64,000 nt of DNA from Rhodoblastus sp963703385. GTDB lineage: Bacteria; Pseudomonadota; Alphaproteobacteria; Rhizobiales; Beijerinckiaceae. The stretch spans positions 2,046,001 to 2,110,000 of the forward strand of contig OY969816.1 in NCBI GenBank assembly GCA_963703385.1. The letters run 5' to 3'. Below the pieces are notes generated by a model. That model made no database searches and was not told the origin of the DNA. It saw nothing but the letters and a program-made list of their open reading frames with translations. A program made the translations under genes and the position numbers. Below are positions 51,922-60,397 of this stretch, one piece after another; the stretch's first letter is position 1, and each line of letters starts with the position of its first letter.

Positions 51922-53742
51922 ATGGCGTCCGCGTCGACCCGCGAAAATTCTGGCCGCGTCTTCAACGTCGTGCTGATCAAGCCCACCCATTACGATGACC
52001 AGGGCTATCCGATCCAATGGCTTCGCTCCGCGATCCCGTCCAATACGCTCGCCTGCATCTATGGCCTCGCGCAGGACGGCGCGCAGCGGAAAATTCTCGG
52101 CCCCGAGGTCGAGCTGCGCCTCCACACTTTTGACGAGACCAATACCCGCATCCGTCCCAAGGAAATAGTCGCCCTGGTCCGCGAGGCGGGCGGCGACGGC
52201 GTGGTCTGTATGGTCGGCGTGCAGTCGAACCAGTTTCCCCGCGCCCTCGATCTTGCGCGCATGTTCCGCGCCGAGGAACTCCAGGTCGGGATCGGCGGCT
52301 TCCACGTGTCCGGCTGCCTCGCCATGCTCCCCGAACTGCCGCCGGAAATCCGCGAGGCGCAGGCGCTCGGCGTGTCGCTCTTCGCCGGCGAATCCGAAAA
52401 CCATCGCCTTGACGGTTTTTTGCGCGACGCTTTCGCGCACAAGCTCCAGCCGCTCTATAATTATCTCGACGACCTGCCGGGGCTCGAAGGCGAGCCCTTG
52501 CCGATCCTGCCGCGCGCCCGCGTGCGCCGCACCATGGGCAAATTGTCGAGCCTCGATTTCGGGCGCGGCTGCCCCTATCAATGTTCGTTCTGCACCATCA
52601 TCAATGTCCAGGGCCGCAAGAGCCGTTTCCGCAACGCCGACGATCTCGAACGCATCCTGCGCGAGAACCAGGCCCAGGGCGTCAACCGTTTCTTCATCAC
52701 CGACGACAATTTCGCCCGCAACGCGCAATGGGAGCAGCTCTTCGACCGCATCATCAAGCTGCGGGAAGAGCAAGGCATGTTCTTCGGCTTCACCATCCAG
52801 GTCGATACGCTCTGCCACAAGATTCCCAATTTCATCGAAAAAGCGACGCGCGCCGGCGCCAACCGGGTCTTCATCGGGCTGGAGAACATCAATCCCGACA
52901 ATCTGATCGAAGCGAAAAAACGCCAGAACAAGATCACCGAATATCGCGTCATGCTGCAGAAATGGCGCGAGCACGGCGCCCATACCGCCGCCGGCTACAT
53001 TCTGGGCTTTCCCGCCGACACCAAGGAAAGCATTCTGCGCGATGTCGAGATCATCAAGCGCGAGCTCCCGCTCGACATTCTCGAATTCTTCTTCCTCACC
53101 CCCCTGCCGGGTTCGGAGGACCACCAGCGCCTGCACGCCAAGGGCGTGTGGATGGACCCCGACCTCAACAAATACGATCTCAACCATCGCGTCACCCATC
53201 ATGCGAAAATGTCGGACGCCGAATGGGAGGACGCCTATCGCTCCGCCTGGGTCGCCTATTACACCGACGACCATGTGAAGACCGTGCTGCGGCGTTCCGC
53301 CGTCCACGGGCTGCGCTCGATCAAGTCGCTGAAGGCCAAGCTGCTGATGTTCCACCTCATGATCAAATATGAGGGCGTCCATCCGCTGGAGGGCGGCGCC
53401 TTGCGGCTGAAATTCCGAAAAGACCGCCGCCCCGGCATGAAGCTGGAGAATCCTTTTGTTTTCTACCCGCGTTATGCGTTCAAGACGCTGCGCAACGCCC
53501 TGGGCTATTGGCTGACCATCCGCAAATTCGACCGGTTGACGAAGGAAGCGATCGAGGCGCCGGATCGCGAGGCCTATAGCGACGTCGCCGTCGCGCCGCA
53601 GTGCGCCGAGGAGTTCGAGGACATGGCGCTCTACCAGGCCACCTCGGGCGGCGAAGCCGCTCTGGCGCGCAGAAAACGCGACCAGGCGATCCGCAAGGGG
53701 GCGCAGAAGCCCGCGGATGTGGCCGCGCCGGCGGCGGAATGA
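51922..53742 (+). CDS. Radical SAM protein with B12-binding-like N-terminal domain
   Basis: A 606-residue protein. The N-terminal ~200 residues (NVVLIKPTHYDDQGYPIQW, VCMVGVQSNQFPRALDLARMF, GIGGFHVSG) have the B12-binding Rossmann pattern of the class B radical SAM group but lack a clear DxHxxG cobalamin ligand. FGRGCPYQCSFCTIINVQG holds CxxxCxxC; FFITDDNFARN, GLENINPDN and GYILGFPADTKESI are further radical SAM motifs. The C-terminal ~150 residues are basic. AAAGGAG 8 bases before ATG 51922 fixes the start. The substrate is unknown; methylation or ring-forming chemistry is typical of the group. Its stop lies 7 bases before the cupin gene. Confidence 0.85.
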   Translation: MASASTRENSGRVFNVVLIKPTHYDDQGYPIQWLRSAIPSNTLACIYGLAQDGAQRKILGPEVELRLHTFDETNTRIRPKEIVALVREAGGDGVVCMVGVQSNQFPRALDLARMFRAEELQVGIGGFHVSGCLAMLPELPPEIREAQALGVSLFAGESENHRLDGFLRDAFAHKLQPLYNYLDDLPGLEGEPLPILPRARVRRTMGKLSSLDFGRGCPYQCSFCTIINVQGRKSRFRNADDLERILRENQAQGVNRFFITDDNFARNAQWEQLFDRIIKLREEQGMFFGFTIQVDTLCHKIPNFIEKATRAGANRVFIGLENINPDNLIEAKKRQNKITEYRVMLQKWREHGAHTAAGYILGFPADTKESILRDVEIIKRELPLDILEFFFLTPLPGSEDHQRLHAKGVWMDPDLNKYDLNHRVTHHAKMSDAEWEDAYRSAWVAYYTDDHVKTVLRRSAVHGLRSIKSLKAKLLMFHLMIKYEGVHPLEGGALRLKFRKDRRPGMKLENPFVFYPRYAFKTLRNALGYWLTIRKFDRLTKEAIEAPDREAYSDVAVAPQCAEEFEDMALYQATSGGEAALARRKRDQAIRKGAQKPADVAAPAAE

Positions 53743-53749
53743 TCGCGGC

Positions 53750-54223
53750 ATGATCGACTTGCGCGATCCGTCGCTCGACGCGCGGACCGTGCGCGAGGTT
53801 TTGGGCCTCGCCCCGCATCCCGAAGGCGGCGCCTTCCGCGAAATCTGGCGCGACGCGCCCAAAAGCGGCGGACGCGGCGCCGCGACCAGCATTTTCTTCC
53901 TGCTTGAGGCCGGCGAGCGGTCGCACTGGCATCGCGTGGACGCCGCCGAATTTTGGCTGTGGCAGGCGGGCGCGCCGCTGGCGCTCGAAATGAGCGCCAG
54001 ACCAGGAACAATCGAAGCGGTCCGCCTCGGCCCGAACCTTCGCGCCGGCGAAACCCTTCAAGGCGTGGTTCCGGCCGGCGTGTGGCAAGCCGCAAAAAGT
54101 CTTGGCGCCTGGACGCTGGTTTCCTGCGTCGTGGCGCCGGCCTTTAAATTTTCAGGCTTCGAACTCGCCCCGCCCGGCTGGACGCCAAACGACTGGACTA
54201 ACGTCTCATTTGCCGCCAGGTGA
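53750..54223 (+). CDS. Cupin_5 (DUF985) protein
   Basis: A 157-residue single-cupin protein: LGLAPHPEGGAFREIWR, TSIFFLLEAGERSHWHRVDAAEFWLWQAG (metal-ligand His pair in SHWHRVDAAE), and a C-terminal VSCVVAPAFKFSGFELAPPGW. This matches DUF985, whose members may act as sugar epimerase-like or metal-binding proteins; the function is not known. It starts 7 bases after the radical SAM stop, so the two genes form an operon and may act on one pathway. The ATG at 53750 gives the family's normal N-terminus. Confidence 0.9.
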   Translation: MIDLRDPSLDARTVREVLGLAPHPEGGAFREIWRDAPKSGGRGAATSIFFLLEAGERSHWHRVDAAEFWLWQAGAPLALEMSARPGTIEAVRLGPNLRAGETLQGVVPAGVWQAAKSLGAWTLVSCVVAPAFKFSGFELAPPGWTPNDWTNVSFAAR

Positions 54224-54282
54224 TATGCTCCGAAACGCCATCAAAACGGAGGCAGAGCAAAGCCGTTCGCCAGAAAACCTGT

Positions 54283-55128
54283 TCAGATGAACAACGGCAA
54301 AGACATGGCGTCCTGACGCCCGGCTACATTGGGATCGGCAATCCAGCCCTCCAGCCGGTCGACCGAGGACGGAGCGCCATAGCCTTGTTCACGCTTCTGC
54401 CATGCCCAAGCCGCCTGCACCGCGCAAAGCAGCGAGTCCAGATTATCGCCGGAGGGATCGTCGCAGAGCGCTTGCGGCGCATAAATATCGAAACCGTAGC
54501 GGACCTTGGCCTCAAGATTCAAAACCCGAAAAATGTCGAGCCTCGCTTCGCGCTGTGCCGCGGTCTGCTTTTTCCTATCGTCGTTCTTGTATCCGCGCTT
54601 TCCGATCAGTTCCCGGGCCAGAACGCCAGGATAAGCCTCGACGACGACGCGTTTCGGGTCACCATCCAACAGATGCGGGACTGTTACGCCCGCCGCAAGG
54701 AGACGCTTCGCTCCTTCGAAAAACATCAACCCTACCGGAACGCCATAAAGCTTCTGTGGACTAATCGAACTCGCGGCCTCGTCGGTCCGCCGTCGATGCT
54801 CCTTGTCGCCCTTCTGACGATCTTCCTTGTAGGCGTTCAGCAGCTCCTTGAACTTGTCCCGGCTCAGGCCGCCGACAAGCGTGACATAGGCGCTCCACTC
54901 GCCCGGCCATCCAATATTTTCCACGAACCTTCGCGATTGCCCGAAAGGAAAGTCGATGCCGGCGACCCATTCTCCATCGGCTCGAAGCGCATCCTCAAAA
55001 TCGCGGAAGTTCGGCCAATGAATTGGTGCGGCCGCCGTCAGCATCCTGCCGTCAAAATCGCATGGAAGGCACGTTATGGATTTTTGCCGGGAGGGGCTAC
55101 TTGTAAAATCAATGCCGAAAATTTTCAT
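54283..55128 (-). CDS. DUF429 protein, predicted RNase H-fold nuclease
   Basis: A 281-residue protein. MKIFGIDFTSSPSRQKSI opens the RNase H-like fold with its first Asp, VAGIDFPFGQSR brings the second acidic strand, VVEAYPGVLAREL the third, and CDDPSGDNLDSLLCAVQAAWA the last (DNLDSLL). This is the DUF429 pattern, predicted from fold to be a nuclease; no activity is established for this branch. GC content is lower than the neighbours', hinting at acquisition. ATG 55128 is chosen on the conserved start. It follows the peptidase gene on the same strand with 14 bases between. Confidence 0.8.
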   Translation of the reverse strand: MKIFGIDFTSSPSRQKSITCLPCDFDGRMLTAAAPIHWPNFRDFEDALRADGEWVAGIDFPFGQSRRFVENIGWPGEWSAYVTLVGGLSRDKFKELLNAYKEDRQKGDKEHRRRTDEAASSISPQKLYGVPVGLMFFEGAKRLLAAGVTVPHLLDGDPKRVVVEAYPGVLARELIGKRGYKNDDRKKQTAAQREARLDIFRVLNLEAKVRYGFDIYAPQALCDDPSGDNLDSLLCAVQAAWAWQKREQGYGAPSSVDRLEGWIADPNVAGRQDAMSLPLFI

Positions 55129-55142
55129 ATCGGTCCTGGCGA

Positions 55143-56033
55143 TCAATTCGCGAATGTATTGCAATCCGCGATCTTGCCGGACTGCAAGCCGCGCTCCAGC
55201 CATTGCTCGCGCTGGGCCGACGAGCCATGGGTGAAGGAATCGGGCACGGCATAGCCCTGCGTCGCCTTCTGCAACCGGTCGTCGCCGATGGCCTGGGCGG
55301 TCTTGATCGCCTTTTCGACGTCACCCGGCTCGATCACCTGCCATTTCTCATTGGCGTTGGCCGCCCAGACGCCGGCGAAACAATCCGCCTGCAATTCGAT
55401 GCGCACCGAAATCGCATTGGCCTTGGCGCCCGAAAAGGCGTTTTTCTGCGCGGCCTGGGCCTTGGGCAGAATGCCGAGCAGGTCCTGGATATGGTGGCCC
55501 ATTTCATGCGAAATCACATAAGCATAGGCGAAATCGCCGCCGCCGCCATATCTGGTCTTCATGTCGCGGAAGAACGAGGTGTCGAGATAGATTTTCTTGT
55601 CGAGCGGGCAATAGAACGGGCCCATCGCCGCGCGCGCGGCGCCGCAGGCCGAACGGGTCGCGCCGTTGAACAGGACGATGCGCGCCGGCCGGAACTGCAC
55701 GCCGGTCTGGGCGGGCAGCACATCCTTCCAGACATCCTCGTTCTCGGCGAGGATGGCGGCGACGAAGCGGCCGATCTGATCCTTGGGGGCGCCGGTCTGG
55801 CCCTGGGTCGCGACCTGCTGCGGCTGGGAGCGGTTGCTCATCTGGCTGACCATTTCGGCGCCGCCGATCAGCACGCGCGGGTCGATGCCGAAGGCATAGC
55901 CGATCAGACCGAGGACGATCATCGCGCCAAGGCCGAGATGGCCCGACGAGCCGCCGCCCGCCATCATCGGACCGTCGCCGCGACGATCCTCGATATTGTC
56001 GGACTGACGAAAATCTTCCCATCTCATCGCCAT
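55143..56033 (-). CDS. ypfJ: YpfJ-type neutral zinc metallopeptidase
   Basis: A 296-residue protein. MRWEDFRQSDNIEDRRG and GGGSSGHLGLGAMIVLGLIGYAFGIDP (one membrane anchor) form the conserved start. FCPLDKKIYLDTSFF-like sequence precedes VISHEMGHHIQDLLG, where HExxH is HEMGH, and ELQADCFAGVWA provides the downstream Glu ligand. Family members are membrane-anchored zinc peptidases of unknown substrate. Met1 and Met3 are both usable starts. It is followed by the DUF429 gene, probably on the same transcript. Confidence 0.93.
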   Translation of the reverse strand: MAMRWEDFRQSDNIEDRRGDGPMMAGGGSSGHLGLGAMIVLGLIGYAFGIDPRVLIGGAEMVSQMSNRSQPQQVATQGQTGAPKDQIGRFVAAILAENEDVWKDVLPAQTGVQFRPARIVLFNGATRSACGAARAAMGPFYCPLDKKIYLDTSFFRDMKTRYGGGGDFAYAYVISHEMGHHIQDLLGILPKAQAAQKNAFSGAKANAISVRIELQADCFAGVWAANANEKWQVIEPGDVEKAIKTAQAIGDDRLQKATQGYAVPDSFTHGSSAQREQWLERGLQSGKIADCNTFAN

Positions 56034-56062
56034 TGGCCTCCGCGAACACGCGCGCGTCTTCT

Positions 56063-56162
56063 CGAGCGCGTTCGTAAATCACAGAGTCGAACGCGCTCGG
56101 TTATTTCATTGTTTCACCGCATATTCTGATCCGAAAAGTCTATCAACTTTTCGGGAATATGC
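56063..56162. repeat. Two-palindrome intergenic repeat of Hyphomicrobiales type
   Basis: CGAGCGCGTTCG (56063-56074) pairs with CGAACGCGCTCG (56088-56099); then GCATATTC-TGAT-CCGAAAAGT-CTATCA-ACTTTTCGG-GAATATGC (56119-56162) forms a long nested hairpin. The same combination, a GAGCGCGTTCG hairpin followed by an AAAAGT-xxxxxx-ACTTTT hairpin, is a frequent intergenic element in this order (from memory). It lies upstream of ypfJ, in a gap of 219 bases with no other feature. Confidence 0.75.
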
Positions 56163-56252
56163 TCGAGCAGTCCGCATCCTGCCCGGCAAAGCCTCGAGCT
56201 TCAGGTCCGCGCGAAAATGGCTTCCGCCAGAGCGAGCGCAAAAAACTCCTCG

Positions 56253-56522
56253 TCACTCATAAGCGACATCCAGCCCAAGGCGGTCAAAAGCGTCGTCTAT
56301 GGCTTCGAGAATCTTCTGCAATTCGTGCATCTCGATCTCGGTCTCGTCATGGGGCGGGTCCCAGCAGACGAGATCGTCGAGAATGACGATGAAATCCGCC
56401 GCCTCGTCGCTGCCCGGGGGCGGCGGCGCCGGCAGGATGGTGCGGACGCGGCCCCGCCAGGTGACGCGAATCCCGCCCTCGGTCAGCTCCACTTCCGGCC
56501 TGTCGCCCCGCGTCCTGCCCAT
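56253..56522 (-). CDS. Small acidic protein, Imm74-like
   Basis: An 89-residue protein: VELTEGGIRVTWRGRVRTIL, a Pro-rich turn, then DFIVILDDLVCWDPPHDETEIEM and a helical end ILEAIDDAFDRLGLD. The strand-loop 'DIVIxxxSIxxWDPP' followed by a helix recalls the Imm74 immunity-protein family, though similar small proteins occur in Hyphomicrobiales without any toxin. No toxin gene is nearby. GGAGGCGGAC precedes the ATG at 56522. It lies directly downstream of mutY on the same strand and may be co-transcribed. Confidence 0.5.
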   Translation of the reverse strand: MGRTRGDRPEVELTEGGIRVTWRGRVRTILPAPPPPGSDEAADFIVILDDLVCWDPPHDETEIEMHELQKILEAIDDAFDRLGLDVAYE

Positions 56523-56542
56523 GTCCGCCTCCGGTCCCCGCA

Positions 56543-57628
56543 TCATGGACGGATCCGCGCGTCAGGCAAGTCCGCCCGCGCAAGAAATTTTTCCGCTCGC
56601 GCCTCCGCCTTGCGCATCACGCTGGGCAGGGCCGCGACCGCCATTTCTTCTGGCCCGCGCCAGCGCCCGCCCGCCGGCGCCTTGGCCCCGCGCGAAGCTT
56701 CGCCCACGAAGACCGAGAGTTTCAGCGCGAAATGGGTGAAAACATGGTCGATCTCCCCCGCGAAAACCAGTTTTACGCCGACGATCGGGGCCGAAACGTC
56801 GGCTGGGGCTTCGTCTCCCCAATCCGCGCCAAAAAATTCCTCCATGCCGCCGAGCAGGCCGCGCGGCGGGCGGGTGCGGGTCAGCACGGCGCCGTCGGCG
56901 CGGCGCAGGTAAAAAGCCGCGCCGCGCCGCAGCGGCCGCGGCTTTTTCGCCGCCCGGCGCGGAAATTTTTCGGCCTCGCCCAGTTTTCGGGCCGCGCAAT
57001 CCCCGTTCAGCGGGCACAAAGCGCAAGCCGGACGGCGCGGCGTGCAGATGGTCGCGCCAAGATCCATCATCGCCTGGGCGAAGTCGCCCGGTCTTTTGCG
57101 CGGCGCGATCTCGGCGACCAGGCCGGGAACCGCCTTTTTGGCCTCTGGAAACGGCGTCTCCAACGCCCGCAGCCGCGCCACCACCCGCTCGACATTGCCG
57201 TCGACCACGATCGCGGGCCGCTGATAAGCGATCGCCGCAATCGCCGCCGCCGTATAAGGCCCGACGCCGGGCAGGCGGCGCAATTCGGCTTCGTCGGCGG
57301 GAAAGCGCCCGCCGTGTTCCAAAACCACTTCGCGCGCGCAGGCGTAAAGGTTGCGGGCGCGCGAATAATAGCCGAGCCCCGCCCAGGCCTGCATCACCGC
57401 CTCGGCCGGCGCCTCGGCCAGATTTTTCACACGAGGCCAGAGCTTGATGAATTTATCGAAACAAGCCGTGACGGCGGCGACCGTGGTTTGCTGGAGCATC
57501 ACTTCGGAGAGCCAGACCGCGTAAGGATCGGGTTTTTCGCCCGGCCGCGCGCGCCAGGGCAGGTCGCGGCGATGGCGGTCGTACCAGTCGAGCAGTTTGG
57601 CGCCGATTTCCGTCTTGCTTTTGCTCAT
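56543..57628 (-). CDS. mutY: Adenine DNA glycosylase MutY
   Basis: A 361-residue DNA repair glycosylase that removes adenine mispaired with 8-oxoguanine. The helix-hairpin-helix core has LPWR near residue 25, SEVMLQQTTVAAV (catalytic Glu), LPGVGPYTAAAIAAIAY, VVDGNVERV and GDFAQAMMDLGATIC; CTPRRPACALCPLNGDC carries the four cysteines of the [4Fe-4S] cluster. The C-terminal NUDIX-like domain (GLLGGMEEFFGADWGDE, HVFTHFALKL) reads 8-oxoG. ATG 57628 fits; a much longer open frame to 58285 only overlaps the divergent DUF721 gene. Confidence 0.96.
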   Translation of the reverse strand: MSKSKTEIGAKLLDWYDRHRRDLPWRARPGEKPDPYAVWLSEVMLQQTTVAAVTACFDKFIKLWPRVKNLAEAPAEAVMQAWAGLGYYSRARNLYACAREVVLEHGGRFPADEAELRRLPGVGPYTAAAIAAIAYQRPAIVVDGNVERVVARLRALETPFPEAKKAVPGLVAEIAPRKRPGDFAQAMMDLGATICTPRRPACALCPLNGDCAARKLGEAEKFPRRAAKKPRPLRRGAAFYLRRADGAVLTRTRPPRGLLGGMEEFFGADWGDEAPADVSAPIVGVKLVFAGEIDHVFTHFALKLSVFVGEASRGAKAPAGGRWRGPEEMAVAALPSVMRKAEARAEKFLARADLPDARIRP

Positions 57629-57647
57629 CGTCCTTCCACAATGGCTG

Positions 57648-57737
57648 CGCCGGTTCCCGTTGAGAACCGGCGAGGAGCGAACGCGATAGGGCGTCGCTAG
57701 ACGCCCGTCTTCCGACGGGCTATGGTCGAGCATAGGC
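57648..57737. repeat. Three-hairpin dispersed repeat, copy B
   Basis: GCCGGTTC/GAACCGGC (57649-57656/57664-57671), GGGCGTC-GCTA-GACGCCC (57689-57706) and GCCCGTC-TTCC-GACGGGC (57703-57720), in the same order and spacing as copy A at 11011-11107, with the shared spacer GAGCGAACG. It lies in the promoter region between the divergent mutY and DUF721 genes. Confidence 0.8.
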
Positions 57738-57755
57738 GAGGGACGACAATAAAAA

Positions 57756-58265
57756 ATGCCGCCGCATCCAAAAAAGTCCCGTCCGATTCCGCTCGCCGAT
57801 CTTGTCGGCGGCGCGGTCGATCCGGTCCTGGCCAAGCTTGGCTTCAGCCAGTCGAGCCTCATTCTGCACTGGGACGACATCGTCGGCGAGCAAATCGCCA
57901 GCAGTTGCGAGCCGATCAAGCTGCAATGGCCGCCGCGTCCCGCCAAGCGCGGCGACGATTCCGCGATCGAGCCGGCGACGCTGGTCCTGCGCGTTTCCGG
58001 AGCCATGGCGCTCGACGTCCAGCATGAGGCGCCGCAGCTCATCGCCCGCGTCAACGCCCATCTGGGCTGGCGCGCGGTCGGGAAAATCGCAATTCGCCAG
58101 GGCCCGCTGACCCGCGCCGCCAAACCACAGCGCCGCCCCCCGCCCGATCCGCGGGCCGTCGCCCGCGCGGAACAAGCCGTGGCGGGGGTCGAGGACGAGG
58201 CCCTGCGCAAGGCGCTGGTGGACCTGGGCGCCCGCGCGCTGCGCGGCCCCGCCGGCAAAACTTGA
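57756..58265 (+). CDS. DUF721 (DciA-like) protein
   Basis: A 169-residue protein: PIPLADLVGGAVDPVLAKLGF and ILHWDDIVGEQIASSCEPIKLQW, then TLVLRVSGAMALDVQHEAPQLIARVNAHLG, the usual DUF721 core, and a basic Pro-rich tail. DciA proteins load the replicative helicase DnaB in bacteria lacking DnaC; assignment beyond DUF721 is inference. The mutY-DUF721-DsbA order is conserved in Hyphomicrobiales, which supports it as a core gene. Confidence 0.85.
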   Translation: MPPHPKKSRPIPLADLVGGAVDPVLAKLGFSQSSLILHWDDIVGEQIASSCEPIKLQWPPRPAKRGDDSAIEPATLVLRVSGAMALDVQHEAPQLIARVNAHLGWRAVGKIAIRQGPLTRAAKPQRRPPPDPRAVARAEQAVAGVEDEALRKALVDLGARALRGPAGKT

Positions 58266-58362
58266 ACGCCAACATCTTTGTGCATTGCGGCGGGGCGGCT
58301 TTGCGACTCGACGCGCCAAAGTATATGAAGGACCGGTCTCTTTCCTCAGGCAGGTTCGCCCC

Positions 58363-59046
58363 ATGTCCATTTCCCGCTCCGGCGCGACGCGCCGTCACAT
58401 GCTCGGCCTCGGCGCCGCTTTTGCCCTCGTCCCCGCCCTCGGTCCCTTGGCCGCCCGCGCCCAGCAGCCCGCCAAACCCAACGCGGCGGACGCCGGCAAA
58501 TTTTCGCCCGAACTGCTGATGGCGAATCCGCCGCTGCCCGACGTCTGGCTCGGCGACCCCAAGGCCCCGGTGACGATGATCGAATACGCCTCGATGACCT
58601 GCGGCCATTGCGCGCGGTTCGAGGCCGAAGTCTTTCCGGTCCTGAAAAAGAATTACATCGACGCCGGCAAGGTGCGCTACGCCATGCGCGAGTTCCCGCT
58701 CGACCCGCTGGCCGCCGCCGCCGCCATGCTGGCCCGCTGCTCGGGCGACAAGCGCGAGGCGATGATCGAGCTTCTGTTCGCGCAGCAGCCGCATTGGGCC
58801 TATGTCGACAAGCCGCTGGAGGCGTTGCGCGACGTGGTCAAGCAGACCGGCATGGGCCAAAAGGAGTTCGACGCCTGTCTCAACGATCAGGCTTTGTTCA
58901 AAAAGATCGACCAGATGCGCAACGAAGGCGCGCAAAAGTTCGGCATCGACGCCACCCCGACCTTCTTCATCAACGGCGACAAGAAGACCGGCGAAATTCC
59001 CGCCGACGCGCTCGACAAAGTGCTCGAGCCCTATCTCAAGAAGTGA
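58363..59046 (+). CDS. DsbA-like periplasmic thiol:disulfide protein
   Basis: A 227-residue exported protein. The signal RRHMLGLGAAFALVPALGPLAARA has a twin Arg at the start and could be Tat- or Sec-dependent. Mature part: VTMIEYASMTCGHCARFE with the active-site CGHC, a helical insert, and FGIDATPTFFINGDK with the cis-Pro of the thioredoxin fold. It resembles the DsbA/DsbG-like proteins found next to smc in this order. CGHC is oxidising in DsbA relatives. ATG 58363 sits at the signal peptide start; the frame upstream is open without conservation. Confidence 0.9.
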   Translation: MSISRSGATRRHMLGLGAAFALVPALGPLAARAQQPAKPNAADAGKFSPELLMANPPLPDVWLGDPKAPVTMIEYASMTCGHCARFEAEVFPVLKKNYIDAGKVRYAMREFPLDPLAAAAAMLARCSGDKREAMIELLFAQQPHWAYVDKPLEALRDVVKQTGMGQKEFDACLNDQALFKKIDQMRNEGAQKFGIDATPTFFINGDKKTGEIPADALDKVLEPYLKK

Positions 59047-59053
59047 GATCGTC

Positions 59054-60394
59054 ATGCGTTATCTTCCGCTCAGCGTCCAGGAGCGCGACGACATGCTGGC
59101 GCGCATCGGCGTCGCCTCGGTCAACGAGCTTTACGCCGACGCGCCGCGCGACGCCCTGCTGACCGGGCCGCTCGACCTGCCCAAGCGCCAGACCGAGCTG
59201 GAGGTGGAGCGCAGGCTGACGGCGCTCGCGGCGAAAAATGTCGCGGCGGGCGCGGTTCCCTTTTTCGTCGGCGCCGGCGCCTACAAGCATCACGTTCCCG
59301 CGACGGTGGACCATCTGATCCAGCGTTCGGAATTTTTGACCGCCTATACGCCCTACCAGCCGGAAATCTCGCAGGGCACGCTCCAGGTCCTGTTCGAATT
59401 CCAGACCCAGGTCGCCAATCTGACCGGCATGGAGGTCGCCAACGCCTCGATGTATGACGGCTCGACCGCGACCGCCGAGGCGATCCTCATGGCGCATCGC
59501 GTGACGCGCCGCCGCAAGGCGCTGCTGTCGGGCGGGCTGCATCCGCATTACGCCGAGACCGCGCGCACCGTGTCCGACATGGCCGAGGACGAGTTCGCGC
59601 TCCTGCCGCCCGACCCGCGCGCCGAGGAAGATTTGATCGGCGCCCTGGACGGAAACCTCTCCTGCGTCGTGGTGCAGAACCCGGATTTCTTCGGCAATCT
59701 GCGCGACCTCCGGCCGCTCGCCGAGGCCTGCCGCGCCAGGGGCGTGCTGCTGATCGCGGTCGTCACCGAAGTTCTTTCCCTCGGCCTGATCGAATCGCCC
59801 GGCGCCATGGGCGCCGACATCGTGGTCGGCGAGGGCCAGTCGATCGGCAATGGCCTGAATTTCGGCGGGCCTTATCTCGGTCTGTTCGCCACCCGCGACA
59901 AATATGTGCGGCAGTCTCCGGGGCGGCTGTGCGGCCGCAGCGTGGACGCCGACGGGCGGCCGGGCTTCGTGCTGACGCTTTCGACCCGCGAGCAGCATAT
60001 CCGCCGCGAAAAGGCGACCTCGAACATCTGCACCAATTCCGGCCTGTGCGCCCTCGCCTTCTCGATCCATCTGTCGCTGCTCGGCGAAACCGGGCTGAAA
60101 CAGCTGGCGCTGATCAATCACGCCAACGCGGTGGCTCTGGCCGAGGCGCTCGAAAAGACGCCGGGCGTCGAAGTCCTGAACCGCAGCTTTTTCAATGAAT
60201 TCACTTTGCGGGTGAAGGCTTCCGCGGCGGATCTGGTCGAGCGCATGGCGGCGCGCGGCGTGCTTGCCGGCGTCCCGGTTTCGCGGCTTCTGCCCAAAGC
60301 CGGCCTCGACGACCTGCTGCTGGTGGCCTCCAGCGAAGTCAACACCGACGAGGATCGCGCCGCCTTCCTCGCCGCGCTGAAGCAGGAGCTTTAG
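59054..60394 (+). CDS. gcvPA: Glycine dehydrogenase (decarboxylating), subunit 1
   Basis: A 446-residue protein, the N-terminal half of the PLP-dependent P-protein of the glycine cleavage system. MRYLPLSVQERDDMLARIGV is the family start (quoted as RYLPLSVQERDDMLARIG), followed by FVGAGAYKHHVPATVDHL, TAYTPYQPEISQGTLQVLFEFQ and NASMYDGSTATAEAIL. It pairs with the GcvPB subunit encoded 3 bases later to decarboxylate glycine. The split form is usual in some lineages. No gcvT or gcvH and no glycine riboswitch are seen here, so the rest of the system must lie elsewhere. Confidence 0.95.
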   Translation: MRYLPLSVQERDDMLARIGVASVNELYADAPRDALLTGPLDLPKRQTELEVERRLTALAAKNVAAGAVPFFVGAGAYKHHVPATVDHLIQRSEFLTAYTPYQPEISQGTLQVLFEFQTQVANLTGMEVANASMYDGSTATAEAILMAHRVTRRRKALLSGGLHPHYAETARTVSDMAEDEFALLPPDPRAEEDLIGALDGNLSCVVVQNPDFFGNLRDLRPLAEACRARGVLLIAVVTEVLSLGLIESPGAMGADIVVGEGQSIGNGLNFGGPYLGLFATRDKYVRQSPGRLCGRSVDADGRPGFVLTLSTREQHIRREKATSNICTNSGLCALAFSIHLSLLGETGLKQLALINHANAVALAEALEKTPGVEVLNRSFFNEFTLRVKASAADLVERMAARGVLAGVPVSRLLPKAGLDDLLLVASSEVNTDEDRAAFLAALKQEL

Positions 60395-60397
60395 CGC

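Noticed and set aside
57629..58285. An N-terminal extension of mutY to 58285
   Set aside because: The extra 219 codons are antisense to the DUF721 gene and have no similarity to MutY; ATG 57628 gives the normal length.
58266..59053. A glycine riboswitch controlling gcvPA/gcvPB
   Set aside because: Only 7 bases separate the DsbA-like gene from gcvPA, and the 97 bases before the DsbA-like gene show no paired aptamer structure.
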